In this document: one piece after another, positions 27,142 through 36,249 of the stretch | Layout of the letters: every line of letters starts with the position of its first letter | Numbering within the stretch: the first letter of the stretch is position 1 | NCBI RefSeq assembly: GCF_902506105.1 | Contig: NZ_LR733304.1 | Span: 2,093,458 to 2,157,457, forward strand | Reading direction: 5' to 3' | Length of the DNA stretch: 64,000 bases | Source of the DNA: Aeromicrobium sp. 9AM | GTDB lineage: Bacteria; Actinomycetota; Actinomycetes; Propionibacteriales; Nocardioidaceae | Position numbers and translations under genes: made by a program | Notes under the pieces: model-generated | The model's input: only the letters and a program-made list of their open reading frames with translations | Database searches by the model: none | What the model was told of the DNA's origin: nothing

Positions 27142-27785
27142 ATGTCCCTCGTCCGGATCCACAACTTCGCCATCTCCCTCGACGGCTTCGGGGCCGGTGA
27201 GCCTCAGACAGCCGAGACGCCGTTCGGCCACGCCGGCGAACGCCTGCACGAGTGGATGTTCGTCACGCAGTTCTTCCGCCAGATGGGCGGTGAGCCCGGC
27301 GGCACGACCGGTGTCGACGACGCATTCGCGCGCGGGCACGAGGTCAACATCGGCGCCGAGATCATGGGCGCCAACAAGTTCGGTCCTCCGGGCTGGCACG
27401 ACGACCCGGACTGGAAGGGCTGGTGGGGTCCCAACCCGCCGTTCCACACGCCTGTCATCGTGCTCACGCACCGGGAGCGTGCTTCCGTCGAGATGGAAGG
27501 CGGCACGACGTATCACTTCCTGAACGTCTCGCCCGCCGAGGCACGCGACGCCGCACGCGAGGCGGCGGGCTGGACGTACGCATCGGCGGCGGGGCCACCG
27601 TCATCAAGGACTTCCTCACCGCAGGCCTCGTCGACCACATGCATCTCGTCCAGGTCCCGATCGTGCTCGGCCGGGGGACGCGGGTCTGGGACGGGCAGGA
27701 GGCGCTCGAGGACACGTACGACATCGAGGCGGTCTCGACGCCCAGCGGCGTGACCCACCTGACCTTCACCAGGAAGAGCCGCTGA
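27142..27785 (+). pseudogene. DHFR/RibD C-terminal-like reductase, frameshifted
   Basis: The N-terminal part reads SLVRIHNFAISLDGFGAG with conserved GANKFGPPGW and PVIVLTHRE, a dihydrofolate-reductase-like (RibD C-terminal) fold. At 27561-27570 the frame is lost. The family C-terminus (GLDVRIGGGATVIKDFL, VPIVLGRGTRVWDG, VTHLTFTRKSR) continues in the next frame to a stop at 27783-27785. One missing base in the GC run GGCGGCGGGC would restore about 214 residues. This may be a real pseudogene or a sequencing error. The ATG has AGGAAGG 8 bases upstream. It is not linked to the ipd operon by overlap. Confidence 0.75.
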
Positions 27786-27792
27786 AGCCTGC

Positions 27793-28551
27793 CTAGCTCG
27801 CCGCAGCGATGGCCGTGAGCACCTTGTCGGCGAGGTCGGCGCGGCAGATGACGAGGTCGGGCAGGTAGGGGTGCTCTGCGTTGTAGGTCAGCGTCGAACC
27901 GTCGACCCGCGACGCGTGCAGCCCGGCGGCCAGCGCGACGCCCACCGGCGCCGCCGAGTCCCACTCCCACTGGCCACCCGCGTGCAGGTACGCGTCAGCG
28001 TCGCCGCGCAGGACCGCCATCGCCTTGGCCCCGGCTGATCCCATGGGTCGCAGCTCCGCGTCCAGGGCCTCGGCGACCTCGGCGGCGAACACCGGAGGAC
28101 GGCTGTCGCTCACCAGGAAGATCGGGTCGGAGTGCGGGCCTCGTACGACCGAGGACCTGGTGGTCGAGTAGACCATCGACAACGCCGGCTGTGCGACCGC
28201 CGCGGCCGTGATCGCCGAGCCAGGGGCGCCCCGCTCCCACAGCGCTACGTGGACGGCCCAGTCGCTGCGGTCCGCCATGCCGTACTCGCGCGTGCCGTCG
28301 AGCGGGTCGATGATCCACACCCGGTCGGCGGTCAGGCGCTCGGGCGAGTCGGCCGACTCCTCCGACAGCACGGCATCACCGGGTCGCCGCTCGGCCAGCA
28401 GGGCGAGCAACAGCTCGTTGGACTTCTCGTCTCCGGCCTTGCCGAGCTCCTTGCCGGTGAGGCCAGAGGTGCGCTTCAGGTCGAGCAGCAGTGCTCCGGC
28501 CCGCTCGGCCAGCTCGGCAGCCAGTGCCGCATCGCGCTCCTGCTCTGTCAT
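27793..28551 (-). CDS. cysQ: 3'(2'),5'-bisphosphate nucleotidase CysQ
   Basis: Inositol-monophosphatase-superfamily protein of 252 residues that dephosphorylates PAP, the product of PAPS-using reactions. Metal-binding motifs are the SEES near residue 64 and IDPLDGTREY near residue 82, with WEWDSAAPVGVALAAG in the C-terminal half. It overlaps cysNC by 4 bases, so PAPS synthesis and PAP removal are coupled. The stop faces the frameshifted DHFR-like gene. Confidence 0.87.
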   Translation of the reverse strand: MTEQERDAALAAELAERAGALLLDLKRTSGLTGKELGKAGDEKSNELLLALLAERRPGDAVLSEESADSPERLTADRVWIIDPLDGTREYGMADRSDWAVHVALWERGAPGSAITAAAVAQPALSMVYSTTRSSVVRGPHSDPIFLVSDSRPPVFAAEVAEALDAELRPMGSAGAKAMAVLRGDADAYLHAGGQWEWDSAAPVGVALAAGLHASRVDGSTLTYNAEHPYLPDLVICRADLADKVLTAIAAAS

Positions 28552-30386
28552 GTCTGCTCCACTCGATCGATGACGATTCCCGCGAGCGTACCGGCGTCTC
28601 CGTCGCTGGGCCGCAGCAACAGGTCAGGTCGCAACGGTGCCTCGTACGGCGCGTTGATGCCGGTGAAGTCCTTGATCTCGCCGGCGCGCGCCTTGGCATA
28701 GAGGCCCTTGGTGTCCCGCGCCTCGGCGACCTCGAGCGGGGTGTCCATGAAGATCTCCAGGAACGGGATCTCGTCGGCATCATGAGCCGCGCGGGCCGCA
28801 TCGCGATCCGCGCGATAGGGGCTGACGAGCGAGACGATCGCGACCACGCCTGCGTCGGCCATGAGCCTGGCGACCTGGGTCACCCGGCGGACGTTCTCCT
28901 GCCGGTCCTCCGGGCTGAACCCGAGGTCGGAGTTGAGCCCGTGCCGCAGGTTGTCGCCGTCGAGGATGTACGCAGGCTGACCCGCCGCGACGAGGCGGCG
29001 CTCGATCTCGACGGCCACGCTCGACTTGCCCGAGCCGGACAGGCCGGTCAGCCACAGCGTCATGCCCCTGGTCCGTCGATGCTCGCGCGTCACGGCGCCG
29101 CTGTGCCAGACGATGTTGGGCTCGTTCTGGCTGGGACCGAGGATCATGCCGGCGGCGACCGTGTTGTTGGTGGCCTCGTCGATCAGCACGAAGCTGCCGG
29201 TGTCGCGGTTGCGCCGGTACGCGTCGAAGTGCAGCGGCTTCTGCGTGCGCAGCCGCACGCGGCCGATCTCGTTGAGCCCGAGGCTCGGCGCCTCCTCGAC
29301 GCGGTGCAGCGTGTTGATGTCGAGGCGGTACTCGAGCTCCTTGACCGACACGCGGGTGTCGCGGGTCGTGTGCAGCATTGTGTACGTCGCGTCGGTCGCC
29401 AGCGTCAGGTCGCTGTCCATCCAGCAGATCATCGCGTCGACGTCCTGCGTGCTGACCGGCCGGTTGTTGGGACGGCAGAGCATGTCCCCTCGGCTGATGT
29501 CGAGGTTGTCGGCCAGCTCGATCGTCACGGCCTGACCCGTGAACGCCTCGTCGAGCTTCGTCCCGCCGGGACCCCAGACATTGGTGACCATGGTCGAGAA
29601 GCCTGACGGCAGCACGACGACCTCGTCGCCCGGCCGGAACACGCCACCGGCGACCGTGCCGGCGTATCCACGGAAGTCGTGGAAGTCGGCCTGCTGGGGG
29701 CGGATGACGTACTGCACCGGCATACGCGCGTCGATGAGGTTGCGGTCGGAGGCAACGTGCAGCTCCTCGAGATAGCCAAGGAGAGCGGGACCCTCGTACC
29801 AGGGCATCGCCGCACTCGGCGTCACGACGTTGTCGCCCGTCAGCGCCGAGACGGGGATGAACGTCAGGTCGCGGACCTCGAGCTTGGACGCGAACGCCTC
29901 GAACTCCGTGCGGATCTCGTTGAACCGCTCCTGCGAGTAGTCGACGAGGTCCATCTTGTTGACGCACAGCACGAGGTGCGGGATGCCCAGCAGGGTCGCG
30001 AGGAACGCGTGGCGCCGCGACTGCTCCAGTACGCCGTTGCGCGCGTCGATCAGGATCAGCGCGACGTCGGCGGTCGAGGCGCCGGTGACCATGTTGCGCG
30101 TGTACTGGATGTGGCCCGGGGTGTCGGCGATGATGAACTTGCGCTTGGGGGTCGCGAAGTAGCGGTAGGCCACGTCGATCGTGATGCCCTGCTCCCGCTC
30201 GGCGCGCAGGCCGTCGGTGAACAGCGCGAGGTCCGGCCCGTCGAAGCCGCGGGCGGCGCTCGCTGTCTCGATGGCGCCGAGCTGGTCCTCGAAGATCGCC
30301 TTGCCGTCGAACAGGAGCCGGCCGATCAGGGTGGACTTGCCGTCGTCGACGCTGCCGGCCGTCGCGATGCGGAGGAGCTGCGACAT
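28548..30386 (-). CDS. cysNC: Sulfate adenylyltransferase GTPase subunit fused to APS kinase, CysNC
   Basis: Bifunctional protein of 612 residues. The N-terminal EF-Tu-like GTPase drives ATP sulfurylase: G1 loop AGSVDDGKSTLIGRLL, G3 DTPGHIQYTRNM and G4 NKMD. Beta-barrel domains follow to about residue 430. The C-terminal APS kinase starts about residue 440 with GLSGSGKSSVAVEIERRL and has DGDNLRHGLN. Product: PAPS. It overlaps cysD by one base (TGATG) and cysQ by 4. The fusion is normal in actinobacteria. Confidence 0.93.
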   Translation of the reverse strand: MSQLLRIATAGSVDDGKSTLIGRLLFDGKAIFEDQLGAIETASAARGFDGPDLALFTDGLRAEREQGITIDVAYRYFATPKRKFIIADTPGHIQYTRNMVTGASTADVALILIDARNGVLEQSRRHAFLATLLGIPHLVLCVNKMDLVDYSQERFNEIRTEFEAFASKLEVRDLTFIPVSALTGDNVVTPSAAMPWYEGPALLGYLEELHVASDRNLIDARMPVQYVIRPQQADFHDFRGYAGTVAGGVFRPGDEVVVLPSGFSTMVTNVWGPGGTKLDEAFTGQAVTIELADNLDISRGDMLCRPNNRPVSTQDVDAMICWMDSDLTLATDATYTMLHTTRDTRVSVKELEYRLDINTLHRVEEAPSLGLNEIGRVRLRTQKPLHFDAYRRNRDTGSFVLIDEATNNTVAAGMILGPSQNEPNIVWHSGAVTREHRRTRGMTLWLTGLSGSGKSSVAVEIERRLVAAGQPAYILDGDNLRHGLNSDLGFSPEDRQENVRRVTQVARLMADAGVVAIVSLVSPYRADRDAARAAHDADEIPFLEIFMDTPLEVAEARDTKGLYAKARAGEIKDFTGINAPYEAPLRPDLLLRPSDGDAGTLAGIVIDRVEQT

Positions 30387-31297
30387 CAGAAGTAGCCCTC
30401 CTTCTTGCGGTCTTCCATGCCGGCCTCGGAGATCGCGTCGTCGGCGCGCGTGGCACCTCGCTCGGTGATGCGCGCTGCGGCGACCTCGGCGACGACCGCC
30501 TCACGCGTCGCGGCCGCTGACTCGACGCAGCCCGTGCAGGTCGCGTCGCCGATCGTGCGGAACCGGACCGTCGCCTCGAACGGCTGCTCCCCCGGCCCCG
30601 GCTCGATGAACCGGTTGACCACGAACAGCATGTTGTCGCGCTCGACGACGGTGCGCTGGTGCGCGTAGTAGAGGTCGGGCAGGTCGATCTGCTCGCGGAG
30701 GATGTAGTTCCAGATGTCGAGCTCGGTCCAGTTCGAGAGCGGGAAGACCCGCATGTTCTCGCCCTTGTGGTGCCGGCCGTTGTAGAGGCTCCACAGCTCC
30801 GGTCGCTGGTTCTTGGGGTCCCACTGGCCGAACTCGTCGCGGAAGCTGAAGACGCGCTCCTTGGCGCGGGCCTTCTCCTCGTCGCGGCGCGCCCCGCCGA
30901 AGACGGCACCGAACTGGTTCTCCTTGATGCCGCGCAGGAGCGACACGGTCTGCAGCTTGTTGCGGGGTCCGAGGGGACCGCCGATCTCGGCGACCCGGCC
31001 GGCGTCGATGTCGTCCTGGACGCTGGCGACGATCAGCCGCAGCCCGAAGCGCTCGACCGTGCGGTCACGGAACTCGATGACCTCGTCGAAGTTCTGTCCG
31101 GTGTCGATGTGCATGACCGGGAACGGCACGGGCGCGGGCCAGAACGCCTTGGCCGCCAGGTGCAGCATGACGACAGAGTCCTTGCCGCCCGAGAACAGCA
31201 GGGCCGGTCGCTCGATCGTCGCCGCCACCTCACGGAAGATGTGGACGGCCTCGGCCTCGAGCTTGTCCAGATCGGTCAGCACGTACGTCTGGGTCAT
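30386..31297 (-). CDS. cysD: Sulfate adenylyltransferase small subunit CysD
   Basis: ATP sulfurylase catalytic subunit of 303 residues of the PP-loop family: LLFSGGKDSVVMLHLA near residue 33, MHIDTGQNFDEVIEFRD, and FPLSNWTELDIWNYI. It makes APS from sulfate and ATP together with CysN. The ATG has GAAGG upstream. A perfect KstR box lies 30 bases upstream in the divergent gap, so steroid control of sulfate activation is possible. The box could also serve only the SDR on the other side. Confidence 0.93.
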   Translation of the reverse strand: MTQTYVLTDLDKLEAEAVHIFREVAATIERPALLFSGGKDSVVMLHLAAKAFWPAPVPFPVMHIDTGQNFDEVIEFRDRTVERFGLRLIVASVQDDIDAGRVAEIGGPLGPRNKLQTVSLLRGIKENQFGAVFGGARRDEEKARAKERVFSFRDEFGQWDPKNQRPELWSLYNGRHHKGENMRVFPLSNWTELDIWNYILREQIDLPDLYYAHQRTVVERDNMLFVVNRFIEPGPGEQPFEATVRFRTIGDATCTGCVESAAATREAVVAEVAAARITERGATRADDAISEAGMEDRKKEGYF

Positions 31298-31327
31298 CGC
31301 GAGCCTTCACGCACGGCACGACTGAAA

Positions 31328-31341
31328 TAGAACATGTTCTA
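31328..31341. promoter_or_regulatory. Perfectly palindromic KstR operator
   Basis: TAGAACATGTTCTA is a perfect 14-base palindrome and a full KstR match. It is 30 bases upstream of cysD and 53 bases upstream of the HSD-like SDR. On the SDR side a separate TAGAGT hexamer at 31383-31388 precedes the GTG start by 6 bases. Confidence 0.85.
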
Positions 31342-31394
31342 GTTTTGCAGGCGATGTCCAGAACTGCAACCACTTCACGCCTTAGAGTCGGCTC

Positions 31395-32180
31395 GTGAAG
31401 ACGTACGTCGTCAGTGGGGCTGCGAGCGGGATCGGTGCCGCCACCACCGCGTTGCTGCGCGCCCAGGGCGAGCGGGTGATCACGGTCGACCTCCGCGACG
31501 CCGACGTCGTGGCCGATCTGTCGACGCCTGCTGGCCGGGCCGAGGCGGTCGCCGGCGTCCAGGGCCTGACCGACGTCGTCCACGGCGTCGTGCCGTGCGC
31601 CGGCATCGCGGGCGCCACCGGCGTCGACTCCGCCCTCGTGGTGTCGGTCAACTTCTTCGGAGCCGTCGCGCTCGTCCGCGGGCTCCACGCCGAGCTGACC
31701 GCGGCCAAGGGCGCCAGCGTGGTCCTGCTGGCATCCAACTCCATCACCGGCATGCCCGGGTGGCGCGCCTCGGTGGCCGAGCACTGCCTCGCCGATGACG
31801 AGCCGACTGCGCGCGCCGACGCTGACCTGGCCGAGTCGGTCATGGTCTATCCCGCGACCAAGGCGGCGCTGGCGTGGTGGGCTCGCCGCGAGGGCATCAC
31901 GGACGAATGGATCGGCCGCGGAATCCGGCTCAACGCGGTTGCTCCCGGCATGATCGCGAGCCCGATGACGGACCGGCTGCTCGCCGACACCGAGATCGGA
32001 CCACTGGTCGAGGCGTACCCCACGGCGATCGGCCGCCTCGGCCGGCCCGCCGAGATCGCGAGCCTGATCGCCTTCCTGCTGTCCGACGCGAGCAGCCTGC
32101 TGGTCGGCTCGGTCGTGTACGCCGACGGTGGCACCGACGCGATGCTGCACCCGAAGGCACCCGAGGGCTGGGACGTCTAG
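31395..32180 (+). CDS. 3-alpha-hydroxysteroid dehydrogenase/carbonyl reductase-like SDR
   Basis: SDR of 261 residues resembling Comamonas HsdA: SGAASGIGAATTALLRAQG, the strand VITVDLRDADVVADLST, VVSVNFFGAVALV, catalytic YPATKAAL and the C-terminal YADGGTDAMLHP. HsdA-type enzymes interconvert 3-alpha-hydroxy and 3-keto steroids, which would feed bile-acid-like or androsterone-type substrates into the pathway. The GTG start is supported by TAGAGT plus 6 bases (leaderless). The stop overlaps the convergent SRPBCC stop at a shared CTAG. Confidence 0.82.
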   Translation: MKTYVVSGAASGIGAATTALLRAQGERVITVDLRDADVVADLSTPAGRAEAVAGVQGLTDVVHGVVPCAGIAGATGVDSALVVSVNFFGAVALVRGLHAELTAAKGASVVLLASNSITGMPGWRASVAEHCLADDEPTARADADLAESVMVYPATKAALAWWARREGITDEWIGRGIRLNAVAPGMIASPMTDRLLADTEIGPLVEAYPTAIGRLGRPAEIASLIAFLLSDASSLLVGSVVYADGGTDAMLHPKAPEGWDV

Positions 32181-32611
32181 CGACCTTCGACGTACGCCTT
32201 GAAGCTCTTGCTGCCGGTGTCGAGGGCGCTCTTGAGCACACGCTTCAGGACGAAGCCAGGCATCGGCACCTTGACGCCGATCTCGAGGTCGAGCGTGACG
32301 TGCGTGCCGGTGTCGGTCGGCGTCAGCGTGTAGGTCGCGACCTGCTTGGACTGCACCGAGCTCTCGGCCAGGGTCCAGGTCACCGAGTGCGGCTCGTCCC
32401 ACGAGTAGTCGGTGACCTCTTCGTCAGTGAACCCGGCTGCGGCGACCTTGGCTCGTACGCGTTTGGGCCGGCCGTCGTCGTGGCGGGACTCGACGGTCGC
32501 GGACTTGTGCGCGCTCGACCGCTGCGGGAGGTCCTCGATCGCAGCCACGGCGTCGAAGACCTGCTCGGGCGTGGCGGCGACGTCGAACTCGGTGCTGCCA
32601 GATACGGCCAT
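32177..32611 (-). CDS. SRPBCC family protein (CoxG/START-like)
   Basis: Protein of 144 residues with the SRPBCC pattern: STEFDVAATPEQVFDAVAAIEDLPQ at the N-terminus, VTWTLAESSVQSKQVATYTLTP in the central sheet, and a C-terminal helix FVLKRVLKSALDTGSKSFKAYV. It probably binds a hydrophobic ligand and its function is unknown. TACTGT plus 7 bases precedes the ATG. It lies convergent with the HSD-like SDR and divergent from the ArsR gene. Confidence 0.78.
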   Translation of the reverse strand: MAVSGSTEFDVAATPEQVFDAVAAIEDLPQRSSAHKSATVESRHDDGRPKRVRAKVAAAGFTDEEVTDYSWDEPHSVTWTLAESSVQSKQVATYTLTPTDTGTHVTLDLEIGVKVPMPGFVLKRVLKSALDTGSKSFKAYVEGR

Positions 32612-32718
32612 GCGCGGAACAGTATCGAGTCTCGGCGCACGTGTCCGGGCGAAGCCGAAATCGCGTACGCGGTGGCCAGACTTCACGCAATGGTCAAGAA
32701 TCGTCGACCATTACGGTC

Positions 32719-33258
32719 ATGTCATCCGACGACCTCCTCGACACGTTCCACGTCACCACCGACGAGCAGCTGCGCGCCGTCTCGAATCTCACGCGTCACC
32801 GGATCATGGCGCTGCTCCGCTTCGAGCCCGCGACCATCACGCAGATCGCCGAACGCCTGGGAGTGGCAAAGGGAAGCTCCAGCTATCACATGCGGCTGCT
32901 CGAGCGGGCCGGCCTGGTGAAGGTCGTACGGACCCGGAAGGTCCGAGGGGTCATGGAGCGGTACTACGCCATGGCCGCCCGCTCGATCGTGCTGCCGGAT
33001 GCGGGTGAGAACGGGCCGGACGTGCTGATGCGGCATGCCCTGGCCGACCTCGAGGCAGCGCCGGTGGATCGCGAGCGACACGTTCGGATGGCACACCTTC
33101 GGCTCACCGAGGCGCAGTTCGAGGAGCTGGGGGCGCGGCTGCAGGCCCTCGCGGACGAGTACCGCGAGCTGTCCGACCCCTCACTGCCGGACGCCTCGCT
33201 CGTGTTCGCGCTGTTCCACCCGGCAACGCCCGAGCCGGCCCGAGGAGACGCCGCGTGA
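32719..33258 (+). CDS. ArsR-type HTH regulator
   Basis: Winged-helix repressor-like protein of 179 residues. The HTH spans about residues 22-70 (RHRIMALLRFEPATITQIAE, then LGVAKGSSSYHMRLLERAGLV) with a wing at TRKVRGVMERYYAM. The C-terminal helical region may dimerise. No metal-binding cysteines are present, so it is not a classical metal sensor. It overlaps the MFS gene by 4 bases and probably regulates that transporter. Confidence 0.85.
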   Translation: MSSDDLLDTFHVTTDEQLRAVSNLTRHRIMALLRFEPATITQIAERLGVAKGSSSYHMRLLERAGLVKVVRTRKVRGVMERYYAMAARSIVLPDAGENGPDVLMRHALADLEAAPVDRERHVRMAHLRLTEAQFEELGARLQALADEYRELSDPSLPDASLVFALFHPATPEPARGDAA

Positions 33259-34544
33259 CCCGATCCGCAACGGCGTTGCCGCCCGGCTTCGGCCGGCTGT
33301 GGACCGCGCAGACCGTGTCCTCGCTCGGCGACGGCGTGTCGCACGCCGCGCTGCCGCTGCTCGCCCTGACGTTGACTCACGATCCGATGGCGCTCGCCTT
33401 CGTCACGGCCGCCGGAACGCTGCCGTGGCTGCTCTTCGGGGTGCTCGGCGGCGCCTTGGTGGACCGCTGGGACCGTCGGCGCACGATGTGGGTCATGGAC
33501 GCGGCGCGTGCGGTGCTGTTCGCGATACCGGCGGCAGCGGCGGTGCTCGACGTGCTGAGCATCCCGCTGCTCGCGGCCGTCGCCTTCCTGCTCGGCCTCG
33601 GCGGGCTCTTCTTCGACACGGCCGCCACGGCGTACCTGCCGGATCTGGTTGGCCGCGACCCCGCTCTCCTGGAGCGCGCCAACACCCGCCTGCGCGCAAC
33701 CCAGACCGCCGCGTCCGGCTTCGGCGGCCCGCCGTTGGGCAGCGCCCTGCTCGCGCTCGGCCGGGCCGTTCCACTGCTCGCCGACGCGGTGTCGTTCGCG
33801 TTCTCAGCGCTGCTCGTGCGGTCCCTGCCTGCCGCATCCCGGACCGTGTCCCAGACCCGGGAGTCACTGCTGCGACAGGCGCGGGCCGGCGCCTCCTACG
33901 TGTTCCGGGACCGGTTGCTGCTCGGGCTCGCGCTGCGTCCGGCGGTCGGCAACATCGCGTTCGTCGCCGTCGAGACCATTCTCGCGCTCTTCGCACACGA
34001 ACGCCTGGGCATCGCCGCCTTCGGCTTCGGCCTGCTCCTCACGGCCGAGGCCACCGGTGGCCTGGTCGGCGCGGGCATCGCCTCCTCCCTCCGACGACGA
34101 ATCGGGACCGGGGCCGCCCTGACCACCACCGCCGCGGTCGAGGGACTCGCCATCCTGGGCCTTGCGGTCGCCCCCAACCCGTACGTCGCCGGGCTCGCGC
34201 TCGCCGTCTGCGGAGCGGGCATGGGCGCCACGATGGTGCTCGGCCCCTCCCTCCGGCAGGCGATCGTCCCCGCCCATCTGATGGGCCGGGTCGCCTCCAC
34301 CTCCCGCATGCTCGCCATGTGCGCCGCCCCGTTCGGCGCCTTCCTCGGCGGCTGGCTGGCCAGCGCCTACGGCATCCGCACCCCGCTCTACGCCGCGGCG
34401 GGGCTCCTGCTCACGATGACCGCCGTCACGTCGACCATGACCAACAACCGGCGGGTCGAGGCAGCGCTGCGCGCTGCCGCCGCCGGGACCGATGGTCCAG
34501 GCCACCTGGACTCCCGGTCCCCGGTTCAGGAGGGTGCCGTCTAG
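33255..34544 (+). CDS. MFS transporter
   Basis: Integral membrane protein of 429 residues with about 12 hydrophobic segments. It starts FGRLWTAQTVSSLGDGVSHAALPLLALTL, and the loop between segments 2 and 3, GALVDRWDRRRTMWVMD, carries the MFS signature. The family resembles drug-efflux MFS proteins of the Tet/bacillibactin type. The GTG start overlaps the ArsR-type stop. Substrate unknown; export of a toxic compound sensed by the ArsR-like partner is inferred. Confidence 0.85.
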   Translation: MTRSATALPPGFGRLWTAQTVSSLGDGVSHAALPLLALTLTHDPMALAFVTAAGTLPWLLFGVLGGALVDRWDRRRTMWVMDAARAVLFAIPAAAAVLDVLSIPLLAAVAFLLGLGGLFFDTAATAYLPDLVGRDPALLERANTRLRATQTAASGFGGPPLGSALLALGRAVPLLADAVSFAFSALLVRSLPAASRTVSQTRESLLRQARAGASYVFRDRLLLGLALRPAVGNIAFVAVETILALFAHERLGIAAFGFGLLLTAEATGGLVGAGIASSLRRRIGTGAALTTTAAVEGLAILGLAVAPNPYVAGLALAVCGAGMGATMVLGPSLRQAIVPAHLMGRVASTSRMLAMCAAPFGAFLGGWLASAYGIRTPLYAAAGLLLTMTAVTSTMTNNRRVEAALRAAAAGTDGPGHLDSRSPVQEGAV

Positions 34545-34636
34545 GACTACGCACGATCGTCGGCGTTGACAGGCGATTCGGCGGCGCGCGAGGGTGGTCG
34601 CGCAGTGACCGCACCGAGCATCGAGGGGACCGCATC

Positions 34637-34975
34637 ATGGGGGCACCGATCACCGACGAGCAGATCCAGGACCTGGCGGCGACGGCCAGGCCGTTCACGG
34701 TGGCACTCCTGTGGTGGGGACCCGAGCGGCATCAGGACGGCGCCGCGGCGATCGAGCTGGAGCATCAACGCCGCATGGTGTCGCTGCGCGTCGACGGGAC
34801 GATCGCGGTGCTCTGCCCTGGAGGCGACGACACGTTGGCCGGAGTCGCGGTCATGACGGTGTCGCCCGAGGAGGCGGAGCAGGTCATGGCCGGCGACCCG
34901 TGCGTGCAGGCCGGCATGATCCGCGTCGAGGTGCACCCCGGCGCGGGGTTCCCCGGCGACACCGTCCCCGGCTGA
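34637..34975 (+). CDS. Small YciI-like protein
   Basis: Protein of 112 residues. It begins GAPITDEQIQDLAATARPF, has TVALLWWGPERHQDG, and ends with VSPEEAEQVMAGDPCVQAG and IRVEVHPGAGF. The last part matches the YciI-like ferredoxin-fold pattern of a Pro-Glu-Glu-Ala turn and a final strand. Function unknown. It starts 92 bases after the MFS stop and may be independent. An inverted repeat element follows the stop. Confidence 0.65.
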   Translation: MGAPITDEQIQDLAATARPFTVALLWWGPERHQDGAAAIELEHQRRMVSLRVDGTIAVLCPGGDDTLAGVAVMTVSPEEAEQVMAGDPCVQAGMIRVEVHPGAGFPGDTVPG

Positions 34976-34985
34976 GCCCCACCGG

Positions 34986-35087
34986 TGGTTGAGGTGCGTA
35001 GGCCGCCCGCGGCCGGAGCCTCGAAACCGCCTCGACGAGTGCTGGTTTCGAGGCTGCGCTCGCAGAGCTCGCTTCGCACCTCAACCA
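34986..35087. repeat. Nested inverted-repeat (REP/MITE-like) element
   Basis: Outer arms TGGTTGAGGTGCG (34986-34998) and CGCACCTCAACCA (35075-35087) are perfect 13-base complements. Inner arms AGCCTCGAAACC (35017-35028) and GGTTTCGAGGCT (35044-35055) are perfect 12-base complements. The element fills the gap between the YciI-like gene and the end of fadA6 and may also act as a bidirectional terminator. Confidence 0.75.
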
Positions 35088-35094
35088 GCGGGCG

Positions 35095-36249
35095 CTAGAG
35101 GCGTTCGATGATCGTGACGTTGGCCTGGCCGCCGCCCTCGCACATGACCTGCAGGCCGTAACGGCCACTCGTACGCTCGAGCTCGTTCAGCAGCGTCGTC
35201 ATGAGGCGAGTCCCGGTCGCTCCGATCGGGTGGCCCAGGGCGATGCCGCCGCCGTTGACGTTGACCTTCTCGTGCGGCACGTCCAGCTCCTGCATCCACG
35301 CCAGCACGACCGAGGCGAACGCCTCGTTGCACTCGAACAGGTCGATGTCGGCGACCGCCATGCCCGCCTTGCCCAGGGCGTGCCTCGTCGCGCTGATCGG
35401 GCCCGTCAGCATCCAGATCGGGTCGTCAGCGCGTACGGACAGGTGGTGCACGCGGGCTCGCGGCGTGAGCTGATGGTCCGCGACCGCCTGCTCCGAGGCG
35501 ATGAGCATCGCGCTCGCTGCATCGCTGATCTGGGACGCGACGGCCGCAGTGATCCGGCCGCCGGGTGCCAACGGCTGCAGGGCTGCCATCTTCTCCAGGG
35601 ACGTCTCGCGGGGGCACTCGTCCGTCGTGAACTCGCCGACCGGCACGACCTGGCTGTCGAACCGGCCCTGGGCGATCGCCGCGCGGGCACGCTCGTGCGA
35701 CGCGAGGGCGAACTCCTCCATCTGTTCGCGGCTGATGCCCCACTTCTCGGCGATCATCTCGGCGGACTTGAACTGGCTGACCTCCTGGTCGCCGTAGCGC
35801 GCCAGCCAGCCGGGCGACTCCGCGAACGGCGTCGTGAAGCCGTACTGGTCGGCCACGAGCATCGCCGCGGAGATCGGGATCGCGCTCATGTTCTGCAGGC
35901 CACCGGCGACGACGAGGTCCTGGGTCCCGGACATCACGCCCTGGGCGGCGAAGTGCACGGCCTGCTGCGACGAGCCGCACTGCCGGTCGATCGTCACGCC
36001 CGGCACGTGGTCGGGCAGCCCTGCGACGAGCCACGCCGTACGCGCGACGTCCCCGGCCTGCGAGCCGATCGTGTCGCAGCAGCCCATGATCACGTCGTCG
36101 ACCGCACCCGGGTCGATGCCGGTGCGATCCATCAGAGCTCGTAGGACGTGCCCGCCGAAGTCGGCCGAGTGCATGCCGGCGAGCGACCCGCCGCGCCTGC
36201 CGACCGGCGTGCGGACGGCATCGACGATGTAGGCGCTGGGAAGAGTCAT
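35095..36249 (-). CDS. fadA6: HIP-pathway thiolase FadA6
   Basis: Thiolase of 384 residues with Cys91 (IDRQCGSSQQ), His340 (ALGHPIGATG) and Cys370 (VMCEGGGQA) in canonical positions. MGCCDTIGSQAGDVARTAW resembles Rv3556c. In M. tuberculosis it acts in beta-oxidation of steroid ring C/D remnants. It is the last gene of the operon fadE30-ipdF-kstR2-fadA6, overlapping kstR2 by 4 bases. A REP-like repeat lies 7 bases after its stop. Confidence 0.92.
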   Translation of the reverse strand: MTLPSAYIVDAVRTPVGRRGGSLAGMHSADFGGHVLRALMDRTGIDPGAVDDVIMGCCDTIGSQAGDVARTAWLVAGLPDHVPGVTIDRQCGSSQQAVHFAAQGVMSGTQDLVVAGGLQNMSAIPISAAMLVADQYGFTTPFAESPGWLARYGDQEVSQFKSAEMIAEKWGISREQMEEFALASHERARAAIAQGRFDSQVVPVGEFTTDECPRETSLEKMAALQPLAPGGRITAAVASQISDAASAMLIASEQAVADHQLTPRARVHHLSVRADDPIWMLTGPISATRHALGKAGMAVADIDLFECNEAFASVVLAWMQELDVPHEKVNVNGGGIALGHPIGATGTRLMTTLLNELERTSGRYGLQVMCEGGGQANVTIIERL

